From the NCBI GenBank assembly GCA_000702025.1, contig KL370850.1, forward strand, positions 348,359 to 412,358: DNA of 64,000 bases, given 5' to 3'. The translations under genes were made by a program, and so were the position numbers. The notes under the pieces are model-generated. The model was not told where the DNA came from. It saw only the letters and a program-made list of their open reading frames with translations, and did no database searches. Of this stretch, positions 34,278-42,818 are shown one piece after another (within the stretch, counting starts at the first letter, position 1; every line of letters begins with the position of its first letter). Source of the DNA: Blautia schinkii DSM 10518. GTDB lineage: Bacteria; Bacillota; Clostridia; Lachnospirales; Lachnospiraceae.

Positions 34278-35157
34278 CCGCCTCTCCTCCTTTCGCCGAC
34301 ACTCTGTGGATCATAAAGATAAAGAATAAAGAAATCAAAAACAGTAAAAGGGCCATTGTCCAGAGAGCTGTATTATATTCGCCGCCTTCCATCGCTCCTC
34401 CCATATCTGAAGCGATGGCCGCAGTCAGATTGTGGGTCGGTGACAGAATGTTTTTGGGAAACGCCCGCATCTTGCCGATGACCATAGCCACAGCCAGAGC
34501 CTCCCCAAAGGCCCTTGCAAGCCCCAGCACGACGCCGGTCAGAATACCGGGCTTTGCCGCGGGCAGCACCACCTGGTAGATGACCTGCCATCTGGTCGCA
34601 CCAAGTCCATAGGCGGCCTTGCGGTAATCGGCAGGGACGCTTCGCAGGGCATCCGAGGCCACGCTGGTAATGGTAGGAAAGATCATCACCGCCAGCACAA
34701 TTCCCGCCGCCAGCACAGAATAGCCGTGGTTAAGCCCAAAGAGCGACTTGATGGCCGGCACCAGCACGGTGAGGCCCATCCATCCATATATAACGGAAGG
34801 AATCCCCACGAATAACTCAATCGCCGGCTGGAATACACGGGTACCGATTTTCGGTGAAATTTCTGTAATAAAGATGGATGCCGCCATACTGAATGGCGCC
34901 GCGATCAGCAGTGCGAGCGCACAGGTACAAACAGAACCCCAGATATAAATAGCGGCGCCCACCTTGCCGCCCCCCGTGGAATTATCCGCGGGGGACCATT
35001 GTGGTGAGAACAGGAATTCAAATATAGAATGCCCATATTTTGTAAAAGTACCGCTGCCTTTATAGATGAGGAACGCTCCGATGGAGAGAGTGAGCAGAAT
35101 CACAAGAATTCCGCATACAGTAATGATTCCTCTCCATAAATATTCTTTCCGAAACAT
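34246..35157 (-). CDS. pstC: Phosphate ABC transporter permease PstC
   Basis: 303 aa, six membrane helices, with the EAA-type loop DALRSVPADYRKAAYGLGATRWQVI and the PstC-like PSVIYGWMGLTVLVP region. Partner of PstA. Starts 22 bases after pstS. Confidence 0.94.
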   Translation of the reverse strand: MFRKEYLWRGIITVCGILVILLTLSIGAFLIYKGSGTFTKYGHSIFEFLFSPQWSPADNSTGGGKVGAAIYIWGSVCTCALALLIAAPFSMAASIFITEISPKIGTRVFQPAIELFVGIPSVIYGWMGLTVLVPAIKSLFGLNHGYSVLAAGIVLAVMIFPTITSVASDALRSVPADYRKAAYGLGATRWQVIYQVVLPAAKPGILTGVVLGLARAFGEALAVAMVIGKMRAFPKNILSPTHNLTAAIASDMGGAMEGGEYNTALWTMALLLFLISLFFIFMIHRVSAKGGEADGSVKAGKKR

Positions 35158-35179
35158 ATTCTCAGCCCTTTTCCCAACC

Positions 35180-36043
35180 CTAGCGGGTTACTTCCATTTT
35201 TGCAGTCACACAGTAGCCCTGGGCTTCCATCTGCTCTGCATATTCCTCGGAGGTAATGTAATCGATGTAAGCTTTTACTGCGCCTTCTGCCTCGCCTTTG
35301 GTGTACATATGCTCATAGCCCCATACCGGATAATCGCCGGAATATGTATTCTCCATGGTGGGCTCTACGCCGTCGATGGACACGGTGCTTACGGTATCAT
35401 TGTTTACCAGGTAGGAAAGTGCCACATAACCGATGGCGCCTTTGTTGTCAGCCACGCTCTGAAGTAAGGTACCAGAATCGTCTGTCTCCAGTGCGGAGCC
35501 GGAAACCTCTTCATTGTTATCAAGGGCAAATTCTTTGAATAATGCTCTTGTGCCTGAGGTCTGAGGACGGGTTACCAGAAGGATTTCTTCGTCAGGTCCG
35601 CCAACCTCGCTCCAATTGGTCGTTTCGCCTGTGAAAATGTCGATGAGCTGATCCTTTGTGAGGTCCTTCACATCTTCGGCAAGCTCCTTATTGATGATTG
35701 GCGCCATGGTAACAACGCATACCTTGTGGTCCACCAGCTCTTCGGCCTGTTCCTTTTCAAGCTTGCTCTCTGCTTCCACATCGGAATTGCCGATATCCAC
35801 TGAGCCGTCGGAAACCTGCTTAAGGCCTGTGCCGGAGCCGCCTGCGTTTAAGGTAATGGATACGTCCGGATATTTTTCTTTAAATTTGTCTGCTGCGTCC
35901 TGTGCCAGAGGAAGCAGTGCGGAGGAGCCGGATACAGAGATGCTTCCCTCTACTTTTTCTTCGGCTGCGCTCACCATCACGGTACCTGCTGCTGCCTGAA
36001 AGATCATTGCGCCTGTAAGTAATAATGCTGTTAATTTTTTCAT
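35180..36043 (-). CDS. pstS: Phosphate-binding protein PstS
   Basis: 287 aa extracytoplasmic solute-binding protein. Signal peptide ~1-27 (MKKLTALLLTGAMIFQAAAG...VSA); phosphate-binding SGSSALLPL and GGSGTGLKQV segments, and TRPQTSGTRALF. There is no lipobox cysteine in the signal peptide, so membrane attachment through a lipid is not supported, which is unusual for a Gram-positive PstS; alternatively it is held by PstCA. First gene of the operon, behind four PhoP boxes. Confidence 0.94.
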   Translation of the reverse strand: MKKLTALLLTGAMIFQAAAGTVMVSAAEEKVEGSISVSGSSALLPLAQDAADKFKEKYPDVSITLNAGGSGTGLKQVSDGSVDIGNSDVEAESKLEKEQAEELVDHKVCVVTMAPIINKELAEDVKDLTKDQLIDIFTGETTNWSEVGGPDEEILLVTRPQTSGTRALFKEFALDNNEEVSGSALETDDSGTLLQSVADNKGAIGYVALSYLVNNDTVSTVSIDGVEPTMENTYSGDYPVWGYEHMYTKGEAEGAVKAYIDYITSEEYAEQMEAQGYCVTAKMEVTR

Positions 36044-36089
36044 AATATTTTTCTCCTTTTGATTTGTCTTCTTTGTGATTACAGGCTTT

Positions 36090-36144
36090 AGTATAGAGGA
36101 GGTTCGTTAAATCTGTTACCAAAGTTAAGTTAAATGTTTGTAAA
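36090..36144 (-). promoter_or_regulatory. Pho-regulated promoter of the pst operon
   Basis: On the minus strand four hexamers TTTACA, TTAACT, TTGGTA and TTTAAC (36139-36144, 36128-36133, 36117-36122, 36106-36111) repeat every 11 bases, the arrangement of Bacillus PhoP boxes. A -10 TATACT (36090-36095) follows the last by ten bases, with no -35, fitting PhoP activation. Confidence 0.85.
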
Positions 36145-36239
36145 GTCAATCTCCGCAAAAATATCCGGCTGCCGACACAAATTCTGCCTGAATACATTAA
36201 GGTACTGTCTGAAAACAAATTGTAGTACTTTTCTGGTGT

Positions 36240-36277
36240 ATGAAAAATGGACAGCACTCTATGACGGCTGTCCATTT
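36240..36277 (-). terminator. Terminator after M20 peptidase gene
   Basis: Perfect 11-base stem AAATGGACAGC/GCTGTCCATTT with an 11-base loop, followed by TTCAT on the minus strand, 25 bases past the stop. Confidence 0.8.
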
Positions 36278-36301
36278 CAAGATTTATTCTATCTTATGCT
36301 C

Positions 36302-37543
36302 TTAATTGCTCTTAATTAAAATATCGTCGATACTCTTAAATAGAATATCATCGGCCAGGCTTTGTAATACAGCGCAGCAGCGGTAAATCTCCTTCACTTC
36401 AACATGTTCGTCCGGTTTATGGGCCAGTTCCAGACTTCCGGGACCATAGGACATGCAGTTATGGTTCTCAAACACGCCTGCGATAACAGCAGTATCCGTA
36501 TACCCCGGAAAGATATCCACAACAGCAGCAGCATCGGTCACCTTCTCCACCGCCCAACACAAATGGTTAAGAAGAAGTGAACTCTCATCCTTTTCAATAA
36601 AAGGCCGATTCCCCGTAATCACATAGGATGCGTGAACACCAGGCACCTGCTCCTCCCCTGCTTCCATAGCCTTTCTGACAATTTCCTCTGCCCGCGCAGT
36701 GGTAAGGGGCGGCACCAGGCGCATATCTATCCATACCTTCGCCTTATCCGGCACCACATAAGGCCGGTAACCACCCTCGATCATGCCAAACGTCACCGTA
36801 GAATTTCCAAGCTCATGATGTACAGGTGCATCCTGTATTGCCCGGCGGATTTCACATATCATCTCCGAAATACCCGCGATTGCATCAGCACCCTTGTGCG
36901 GTGTACTTGCGTGGGCTGTGATTCCCTCGACACTAAGCTCAAACCAGGCGCGGCCCTTATGTGCAACCTCAATCTTCCCGTCCGTAGGCTCCATATCAAG
37001 CACCCAGTCCTCTGCACTCACCCACCCTGACGAAATGGCATGCTCCGCACCACGCATAAAATCCTCCTCATCCACAGTAGCAATCAGCTTCATCGTCCGT
37101 CCCGGAATCCCAAGCTTTTCTGCTTTCTTGGCACAAGCCGCAAACACACTCATAGCGCAGGCAAGGCCGCTCTTCATATCACACGCCCCCCGCCCATACA
37201 ACTTCCCATCCATAATCTCACCGGAAAGCGGCGTACTTCTTTCCCACCCCTCCCCAAGAGTCACCGTATCCATATGACAAATAAAAATCAAAGCCGGATG
37301 CTCCGCCTTCCCCTCAAGCACAGCACAAAGATTCTCCCTGCCATCCACAACCTCTCGCCGCTCCACAAAAACCCCCGGCGCATGTCCCTCAAGCCACCGC
37401 TCTATAAAGTCCCCTATCTCCCCTTCATACGCCCCCGGATCAGAACTGTCAATCCTGACCATCTCCTGCGTAAGCTCCACCGCCTCATCACCCAAATCCT
37501 CTGCATACAGCCCCATACCCTCTACTTCAAAATCAAATCCCAT
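36302..37543 (-). CDS. M20-family zinc metallopeptidase (ArgE/DapE/CPG2-like)
   Basis: 413 aa. Metal and catalytic residues are visible: ICHMDTV (His-x-Asp), GRGACDMKSG, TVDEED (general base Glu) and the C-terminal GPGSLELAHKPDEHV with the last His ligand. A dimerisation domain insertion lies at ~190-300 (KGRAWFELSVEGITAHASTPHKG). Members cleave amino-acyl or peptide bonds such as acetyl-ornithine or small peptides; the substrate cannot be settled. Own consensus promoter (37591-37619) and terminator. Slightly low-complexity EVKE/ILFKSIDDILIKSN tail. Confidence 0.88.
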   Translation of the reverse strand: MGFDFEVEGMGLYAEDLGDEAVELTQEMVRIDSSDPGAYEGEIGDFIERWLEGHAPGVFVERREVVDGRENLCAVLEGKAEHPALIFICHMDTVTLGEGWERSTPLSGEIMDGKLYGRGACDMKSGLACAMSVFAACAKKAEKLGIPGRTMKLIATVDEEDFMRGAEHAISSGWVSAEDWVLDMEPTDGKIEVAHKGRAWFELSVEGITAHASTPHKGADAIAGISEMICEIRRAIQDAPVHHELGNSTVTFGMIEGGYRPYVVPDKAKVWIDMRLVPPLTTARAEEIVRKAMEAGEEQVPGVHASYVITGNRPFIEKDESSLLLNHLCWAVEKVTDAAAVVDIFPGYTDTAVIAGVFENHNCMSYGPGSLELAHKPDEHVEVKEIYRCCAVLQSLADDILFKSIDDILIKSN

Positions 37544-37590
37544 AATTTATCACCTCATCCATAATTTCCACACCAGTTTATACTTTTTTC

Positions 37591-37619
37591 ATTATAATTC
37601 ACCAAAATTAATTTGTAAA
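37591..37619 (-). promoter_or_regulatory. Promoter of M20 peptidase gene
   Basis: Minus strand TTTACA (37614-37619), a 17-base spacer, TATAAT (37591-37596). Confidence 0.8.
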
Positions 37620-37625
37620 TCCATG

Positions 37626-37654
37626 TTGTGAATGGTATGATAAGGGTGGATAAT
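37626..37654 (+). promoter_or_regulatory. Promoter of the lipid kinase gene
   Basis: TTGTGA (37626-37631), a 17-base spacer, GATAAT (37649-37654), back to back with the M20 promoter and about 50 bases before the ATG. Confidence 0.65.
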
Positions 37655-37705
37655 TTTTTGTTATCATCAGCAAGGTTGAGGATAACAACTTTTGGGGAGG
37701 GAATT

Positions 37706-38638
37706 ATGTACTATTTTATTGTCAACCCCAACTCCCGCTCGGGAGCTGGCAGGAATATCTGGAACATGCTGCGCAGTGAATTAGCTGTGCGTAAAATCAC
37801 TTATAAAGCTTATCTCACAGAATACGTAGGACATGCAACTAAGCTTGCCCACGAAATCAGTACAAAAGGTACCGTCGAGGAGCCCGCATATCTGATCACG
37901 GTAGGCGGTGACGGCACCATCCACGAGGTATTGACCGGTATCCAGGACTTTGATTCTGTTATCTTTGGTTATATTCCCACAGGCTCAGGCAATGATTTTT
38001 GCCGGGGAATGGGACTTTTACAGGACCCTTTAAAGGCTCTCAACTGCGTTTTACGCAAAGAGCGAATCCAGTCCATGGACGTGCCATACATTAATATCAA
38101 CAACCGTCATCACCGTTTCGGCATCAGTATGGGCATTGGTTACGACGCATCCGTATGTCAGGAAGTCCTGGCATCACCCGCGAAAAAAATCTTAAACCGT
38201 CTTGGACTTGGCAAACTAATCTATCTGGCAGTTGCTCTTAAACAGCTTATTTTTGTCAATCCCACGCCCATGACCCTTTATTTGGACGGCGGACGCAGAC
38301 GCACCTATAAGAAGGTTTATTTTACTGCCGTCATGAATCAGAAATATGAGGGCGGCGGATTTATGTTCTGCCCTAAAGCCAAGAGCAATGACGGAATCCT
38401 TGATGTGATCGTTGTGGAAGGAATGAGCAAAGCAAAAGTCCTCTGCTGTTTGCCCACTGCCTTTTTCGGCAGACACATACATTTCAAGGGCGTGCATATT
38501 ATGCGCTGTAAGAGCATAGAAATAAATAGTGCCATACCTCTGGCCATACACAAAGACGGAGAATCCGGCGGAATCCGCTCCGAAATCTCTGTATCTGTAG
38601 AAAAGAAAGCTTTAAAAGTAATCATGCCTGTGCTATAA
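37706..38638 (+). CDS. Diacylglycerol/lipid kinase (YegS/DagK family)
   Basis: 310 aa. The catalytic domain shows IVNPNSRSGAG, the glycine-rich ATP motif VGGDGTIHEVLTG and GSGNDFCRG; the C-terminal half holds the conserved GIGYDASVC and GGGFMFCPKAKSNDGILDV segments. It phosphorylates diacylglycerol or related lipids at the membrane to recycle them into phospholipid synthesis. GGGGAGG is five bases before the ATG. The PAP2 phosphatase gene follows after 81 bases on the same strand, pairing a lipid kinase with a lipid phosphatase. Confidence 0.92.
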   Translation: MYYFIVNPNSRSGAGRNIWNMLRSELAVRKITYKAYLTEYVGHATKLAHEISTKGTVEEPAYLITVGGDGTIHEVLTGIQDFDSVIFGYIPTGSGNDFCRGMGLLQDPLKALNCVLRKERIQSMDVPYININNRHHRFGISMGIGYDASVCQEVLASPAKKILNRLGLGKLIYLAVALKQLIFVNPTPMTLYLDGGRRRTYKKVYFTAVMNQKYEGGGFMFCPKAKSNDGILDVIVVEGMSKAKVLCCLPTAFFGRHIHFKGVHIMRCKSIEINSAIPLAIHKDGESGGIRSEISVSVEKKALKVIMPVL

Positions 38639-38675
38639 TCACCTAAGCCAGGCAGTACAAGACGCACGCTTCGCC

Positions 38676-38699
38676 TCAAATACGCCGGCACGTATTTGA
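38676..38699 (+). promoter_or_regulatory. Hairpin between lipid kinase and PAP2 genes
   Basis: Perfect 9-base stem TCAAATACG/CGTATTTGA with a six-base loop, ending about 12 bases before the PAP2 ribosome site; no T-run, so more likely a processing or stabilising structure than a terminator. Confidence 0.5.
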
Positions 38700-38719
38700 C
38701 ATTAAAGGAAGGTGAAAGT

Positions 38720-39415
38720 TTGATTGAATTTTTGAAAAAATATAGACATGGATTTGTGATTCTCATCTATTCCATTATCTATACCCTACTGTTTGCATAT
38801 CTGGAGCAACGCACAGTTCACGGTTACCATATAGTACACACAGTATTCGATGACGCCATACCTTTCAACGAATACTTCGTGATACCATACCTGCTGTGGT
38901 TTCCATATATGATTCTAGCAGTATTGTATTTCATATTTATTAATAAAAACAAACATGAATACTATCAGCTTACGTTCAACCTAATGATGGGTATGACCAT
39001 TTTTCTGATCGTATCCTATGTTTACCCCAATGTACAACATCTACGGCCCACAGAATTCCCCAGGGAAAATGTGTTCACAGAGATGGTACGTCTGCTCTAC
39101 AGGACAGATACACCCACCAATATCCTGCCCAGCATTCACGTATTCAACTCACTGGCCATACATATGTCCCTGACAAACTGCGAAGCCCTCAGGGAACGCC
39201 GCGGTGTCCGCTTTGCGTCCCTTACCCTGACTGTACTGATCATCCTATCCACAATGTTTCTCAAACAGCACTCAGTCATCGACGTATGCATGGGCGCCAC
39301 ACTGGCACTATTCGGTTTCATCCTCTTTTACCCACAGAAAATCCAGGATGCCGTCAAACGCCCATACGCCGCCGGAGCCAGCAAACAAAAACGCCGCAAC
39401 TATAAAATCCGCTAA
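38720..39415 (+). CDS. PAP2-superfamily membrane phosphatase
   Basis: 231 aa, six membrane helices. The PAP2 signature is present in variant form: LPSIHVFNSLAIH (motif 2, Ser-x-His) and FLKQHSVIDV (motif 3, catalytic His and Asp). Motif 1 is weak (HLRPTEFPRENVF instead of Lys-x6-Arg-Pro). It should dephosphorylate lipid phosphates or undecaprenyl pyrophosphate at the outer face of the membrane. Start is the TTG at 38720, seven bases after AGGAAGG; the upstream TTG at 38696 lies inside the hairpin. Confidence 0.87.
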   Translation: MIEFLKKYRHGFVILIYSIIYTLLFAYLEQRTVHGYHIVHTVFDDAIPFNEYFVIPYLLWFPYMILAVLYFIFINKNKHEYYQLTFNLMMGMTIFLIVSYVYPNVQHLRPTEFPRENVFTEMVRLLYRTDTPTNILPSIHVFNSLAIHMSLTNCEALRERRGVRFASLTLTVLIILSTMFLKQHSVIDVCMGATLALFGFILFYPQKIQDAVKRPYAAGASKQKRRNYKIR

Positions 39416-39481
39416 AAAAAATCAACTCAAAACCACAAACTAAAATAATCTATCACCAAACACACAGCCCCACTCAAACAA

Positions 39482-39519
39482 GGGAGCCAATGACATAACC
39501 AAGTCATTAGCTCCCCTAA
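39482..39519 (+). terminator. Terminator after PAP2 gene
   Basis: GGGAGC-C-AATGAC pairs with GTCATT-A-GCTCCC around ATAACCAA, followed by CTAAATTTT. Confidence 0.7.
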
Positions 39520-39595
39520 ATTTTCCCCCTCATTCCCCTATTAATCCCATCTACAATTCCTCGTCATACCTTCCCGCCCCACAAAAAACATCATC

Positions 39596-39646
39596 CCAAC
39601 CCCTACCCGCCGCCACAGTCCCCGCCAACCCCTACCCGCCGCCACA
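39596..39646. repeat. Direct 22-bp repeat in C-rich spacer
   Basis: Two exact copies (39596-39617, 39625-39646) beginning CCAACCCCTACCC and ending GCCGCCACA, seven bases apart, inside the gap of about 300 bases between two converging genes. No coding potential seen. Confidence 0.8.
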
Positions 39647-39671
39647 ACCAAGCGTGCCCAACAGGGGGAGC

Positions 39672-39717
39672 TCGAGGGGGCATTCGGGCTTTCGCAACTC
39701 TGAGATTGCCCCCTCGA
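39672..39717 (-). terminator. Hairpin after the mutY-glycosyltransferase operon
   Basis: Perfect 11-base stem TCGAGGGGGCA/TGCCCCCTCGA with a 24-base loop, starting four bases after the glycosyltransferase stop. It lacks a T-run on the minus strand, so termination strength is uncertain. Confidence 0.6.
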
Positions 39718-39721
39718 TTAT

Positions 39722-40738
39722 TTAATTAAACCCATAAAACTTCTGACAAATCTTATACGCCGCCACAGACATCTTACGTCCGCTTTTCCCCGGCAGATTC
39801 ACAACTCTGCCAAGCAGACTATGCCTCAGCTTGGAATAAAGCGCCCGGTTCTGGCTCCGTATATATTCCATCAAATCTTTTTTCTTCTGCAATGCTTCCT
39901 CCGTACCGGAACGAATCAGCATAATAGATGAAATCGTTGTAATAATATCAAGATAATTAAACATATATGTGCGCATGCGCTTATTAGTAAAGTTACATTT
40001 ATTATAAGCATCCACCATCAGCTTATTAACCCGGATCTGCTGATCAATCCTGCGTATCATCACCTGCTCATTCACAGACTGGTCATCTCTGCCGATGAAA
40101 TAGCGGTAAAAATTCACATCAAGATAATATAGATTCTCCACATAAGGAAGAGGCTCAAATGCAAAGAGATTATCCACATAAAAAGTATGCTTGGGAAGCT
40201 GCAGCCCGCAGTCGTGAAGCAATTCCGTGCGGTAAATCATAGAATGCATAAGTAAATATTTCCCCTTAGGCATATGGCCAACTTCATTCCATCCAAAAAT
40301 CTCCTCTACCGGGAAACAACGACGGTACTGCATCACCTTTTTTCTGGATGCACCCTGTTTTTCATACACAAAATTACTGATAAGAAGGTCCACGGTTTTC
40401 GGACCGCGGATAAGCTCCTCAAGAGTCCTGAGGATTTTCTCGTAAGCTTCTTTGTTCACCCAGTCATCGCTGTCCACCACCTTGAAGTAAAGGCCCTGAG
40501 CATTGCGGATACCGGCATTGACAGCCTCTCCGTGTCCTCCGTTTTCCTGGTGGATTGCTTTGATAATGGTGGGGTATTTCTCTGCGTAAGCATCTGCAAT
40601 CTCTGCTGTCCTGTCTGACGAACCATCGTCAACAATGAGGATTTCCACATCCTCTCCTCCAACCAGCAATGAATCCACACACTTTTCCATATATGCCTCC
40701 GAGTTGTAACAGGGAATGGCTATGCTTAACAGTTTCAT
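39722..40738 (-). CDS. Family 2 glycosyltransferase
   Basis: 338 aa GT-A enzyme: LSIAIPCYNSEAYMEKCVDSLL, VEILIVDDGSSDRTAEIAD (nucleotide-sugar binding), ENGGHGEAVNAGI and FKVVDSDDWV (DxD metal motif). No membrane helices are evident, so it works at the cytoplasmic face of the membrane, probably on a cell-wall or exopolysaccharide acceptor. The start overlaps the mutY stop (ATGA); it is the last gene of the sfsA-mutY operon, an association with no obvious functional logic. Confidence 0.9.
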   Translation of the reverse strand: MKLLSIAIPCYNSEAYMEKCVDSLLVGGEDVEILIVDDGSSDRTAEIADAYAEKYPTIIKAIHQENGGHGEAVNAGIRNAQGLYFKVVDSDDWVNKEAYEKILRTLEELIRGPKTVDLLISNFVYEKQGASRKKVMQYRRCFPVEEIFGWNEVGHMPKGKYLLMHSMIYRTELLHDCGLQLPKHTFYVDNLFAFEPLPYVENLYYLDVNFYRYFIGRDDQSVNEQVMIRRIDQQIRVNKLMVDAYNKCNFTNKRMRTYMFNYLDIITTISSIMLIRSGTEEALQKKKDLMEYIRSQNRALYSKLRHSLLGRVVNLPGKSGRKMSVAAYKICQKFYGFN

Positions 40739-41790
40739 TTATTTTCCTCCTTCATGTATTTCACATACGCACTAAAAGCAGACGGTATGGTATACTCCTT
40801 TTCTGACTGCTTTTTACCAACAAATAGTAACTTCTCACCACCCGGTATGTCCAGGGATGACACACGGATACGGTAAGCCTTCATTCTCCACTCAATGTGC
40901 GAAAAAATATGCTTGGCAGGCGGCAGTTCCTCGATATACAGAGCTTCAAGCTTCTGACCCTCCACATATTCCAACGCCTCCTCCATTGATAAATGCCCCT
41001 GAGTATTGGGCAGCTCATAGAGTCCGGCAAGAAGCCCTTTACTTGGGCGCTTACGGATGGCCGTCCTCTCTCCGTCCTGTATGACAAGAACTGTCCGCTC
41101 CTCTACCAACCTGGCTTTTTTCGCCGCTTTCACAGGAAGCGTATCCACAGTACCGTGGCAAAAAGCCTGACACGATCGGGCTACGGGGCAGGCTTCACAT
41201 TTGGCCTGTCCGTTCGGCACACATACAACCGCCCCCAGTTCCATGAGCGCCTGGTTAAAGTCTCCCGGGCAGTCCTCAGGCATGATCTGCTGCAAATCTG
41301 TCTCCATCTTTTTTCGAACTGACTGCTTCATGATATCTTCGCGGCTCTCCGTAATGCGGGAAATCACACGCAGTACATTGCCGTCCACGGCCGGAACAGG
41401 TATCCCATAGGCAATGGAAGCCACAGCTCCCGCTGTATAACTCCCTATACCTTTTAACGAGAGAAGCGCCGGAAAGGATTCAGGAAGTTTTCCATTATAT
41501 TCCTGAACTACAGTAATCGCGGCCTGCTGCATATTCCGCACGCGGTTATAATAGCCTAACCCTTCCCATAGCTTCATCAATTTCTCTTCAGGGCAGGCAG
41601 CCAGCGCCGGTATATCCGGAAGCTCTGTGATAAATCTTTCAAAGTACGGTTTAACAGCCTCCACCCTAGTCTGCTGAAGCATGATTTCAGAGACCCAGGT
41701 ATAGTACGCATTATTTTTATCTCTCCAGGGCAGTGTCCGTTTATTGACCCTATACCAGGAAAGCAGCGGTTCTACAATTTCCGTCAGCAT
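40735..41790 (-). CDS. mutY: A/G-specific adenine DNA glycosylase
   Basis: 351 aa. It removes adenine mispaired with 8-oxoguanine. The N-terminal domain shows LPWR, the catalytic Glu in SEIMLQQTRVE and the helix-hairpin-helix LKGIGSYTAGAVASIAYG with the Asp in PAVDGNVLRV. The [4Fe-4S] ligands follow as C-x7-C-x2-C-x5-C (CVPNGQAKCEACPVARSC), the first spacing being one residue longer than the usual six. The C-terminal NUDIX-like domain (TVLVIQDGERTAIRKRPSKGLLAGLYELP) recognises 8-oxoG. Overlaps sfsA by seven bases. Confidence 0.94.
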   Translation of the reverse strand: MLTEIVEPLLSWYRVNKRTLPWRDKNNAYYTWVSEIMLQQTRVEAVKPYFERFITELPDIPALAACPEEKLMKLWEGLGYYNRVRNMQQAAITVVQEYNGKLPESFPALLSLKGIGSYTAGAVASIAYGIPVPAVDGNVLRVISRITESREDIMKQSVRKKMETDLQQIMPEDCPGDFNQALMELGAVVCVPNGQAKCEACPVARSCQAFCHGTVDTLPVKAAKKARLVEERTVLVIQDGERTAIRKRPSKGLLAGLYELPNTQGHLSMEEALEYVEGQKLEALYIEELPPAKHIFSHIEWRMKAYRIRVSSLDIPGGEKLLFVGKKQSEKEYTIPSAFSAYVKYMKEENK

Positions 41791-42482
41791 CTCTCTTTCC
41801 TCTCTAAATCAATGGGCACAGGGTCCCTTAGTTCAATCCTGTCCTGTTCTATCAGGCAGTCGTAAGCCAAAAGCTTCACACCTGCATGTGCTGCCTTTCT
41901 TAAAGTTTCTCCAAATTCCCAATGTGTATTCCAGTTAGGCTCAAACTTAACAATTCCCTTCATTTGTATTACAAATAAAAGATATGCCTCATAACCCTCT
42001 TCCATACAGCGGATTAATTCTTCCATATGTTTAATTCCCCGCAGCGTGGGTGCATCTGGAAATCTGGCAATATTATTCTCCTCAAGCGTCACTCCCTTTA
42101 CTTCGATAAAGGCTTTTCTGCGGGATGACTCTACATATATGTCGAAACGGGAATTGCCGTAGGTACGTTCTGTGTACACCTGCACCTCTTCTGGAAAGAA
42201 TACACCCTTTCTGAGCCATTCCGCTGCCGCCTTATTAGGCACCTGAGAATCCATATTGATCAACCGTCCTGCTTTATTGACACAGATGATGTCATATTTC
42301 GTCTTTCTGGCCGGATTACTGCTGCGTTCCAGTATCACCTCAGCGCCCGGCACCAGAAGCTCCTTACATCTGCCTGTATTTTTCACATGGACTGTCTCTG
42401 TCTGTCCATCAAGTGTCACATGGGCAATGAAGCGATTCGGCCTGTCAATGAATATTGCAGCCTCTGTATTATTGTATTTCAT
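41784..42482 (-). CDS. sfsA: Sugar fermentation stimulation protein homolog (DNA/RNA nuclease SfsA)
   Basis: 232 aa. Family hallmarks: RFIAHVTLDGQTETVHVKNTGRCKELLVPGAEV, then a PD-(D/E)xK-like nuclease core (SRFDIYVE...AFIEVKGVTLE) with Asp, Glu and Lys in order, and RGIKHMEELI. The protein was first named for a maltose phenotype in E. coli; the nuclease fold is established by family. GAGG lies eight bases before the ATG. First gene of the sfsA-mutY-glycosyltransferase operon. Confidence 0.92.
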   Translation of the reverse strand: MKYNNTEAAIFIDRPNRFIAHVTLDGQTETVHVKNTGRCKELLVPGAEVILERSSNPARKTKYDIICVNKAGRLINMDSQVPNKAAAEWLRKGVFFPEEVQVYTERTYGNSRFDIYVESSRRKAFIEVKGVTLEENNIARFPDAPTLRGIKHMEELIRCMEEGYEAYLLFVIQMKGIVKFEPNWNTHWEFGETLRKAAHAGVKLLAYDCLIEQDRIELRDPVPIDLERKERC

Positions 42483-42607
42483 GCACGGTACCTCGCTGTC
42501 AACAATCTCTCGTCTGTCACTGCTGCTTTGCCAGCAAACTCATGCTCGGAAAGCTCTAAACAGTAACCATCGTTTATTATAATAACATAAAATCGCAAAA
42601 ATGGCAG

Positions 42608-42636
42608 TTGATTTTTATAGTTTTCTTTTATAAAAT
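42608..42636 (+). promoter_or_regulatory. Promoter of the HAD phosphatase gene
   Basis: TTGATT (42608-42613), a 17-base spacer, TAAAAT (42631-42636), 180 bases before the start codon, so the transcript has a long leader. Confidence 0.6.
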
Positions 42637-42643
42637 ATGGTAG

Positions 42644-42818
42644 TAAACGTAACTGTACAGACAGGCCTGCGCATTTCCTGCGCGACCCGTAAGAAAACGT
42701 AAATATCGCAGCACATGTGGCCCACAGGCCCAGTGTAACTCCCACTTATGTCTGATGAAACTCCGCAGGATATAAGGGAGTCAGTACACTCACCAGAAAG
42801 GAATTTAAGGATTATTAA
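42644..42818 (+). other. Long structured leader upstream of HAD gene
   Basis: About 175 bases between the predicted transcription start and the ATG without an open frame. Several short inverted repeats are visible (GCGCA/TGCGC at 42669-42684, GGCC/GGCC near 42720, GAGT/ACTC at 42777-42792). It matches no riboswitch class I know. Together with the 125 bases upstream it fills the gap between sfsA and the HAD gene. Confidence 0.4.

Noticed and set aside
39672..39717. Third copy of the 54-kb palindromic element
   Set aside because: It is a strong inverted repeat near C-rich sequence, but its loop is only 24 bases and shares nothing with the conserved head.
42479..42745. 88-codon minus-strand frame whose stop overlaps the sfsA start
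   Set aside because: No ribosome site, no recognisable domain, and it covers the leader and promoter of the divergent HAD gene.
42644..42818. Known structured RNA (SRP RNA, 6S, RNase P or a common riboswitch)
   Set aside because: None of the conserved cores of these RNAs could be found by eye.
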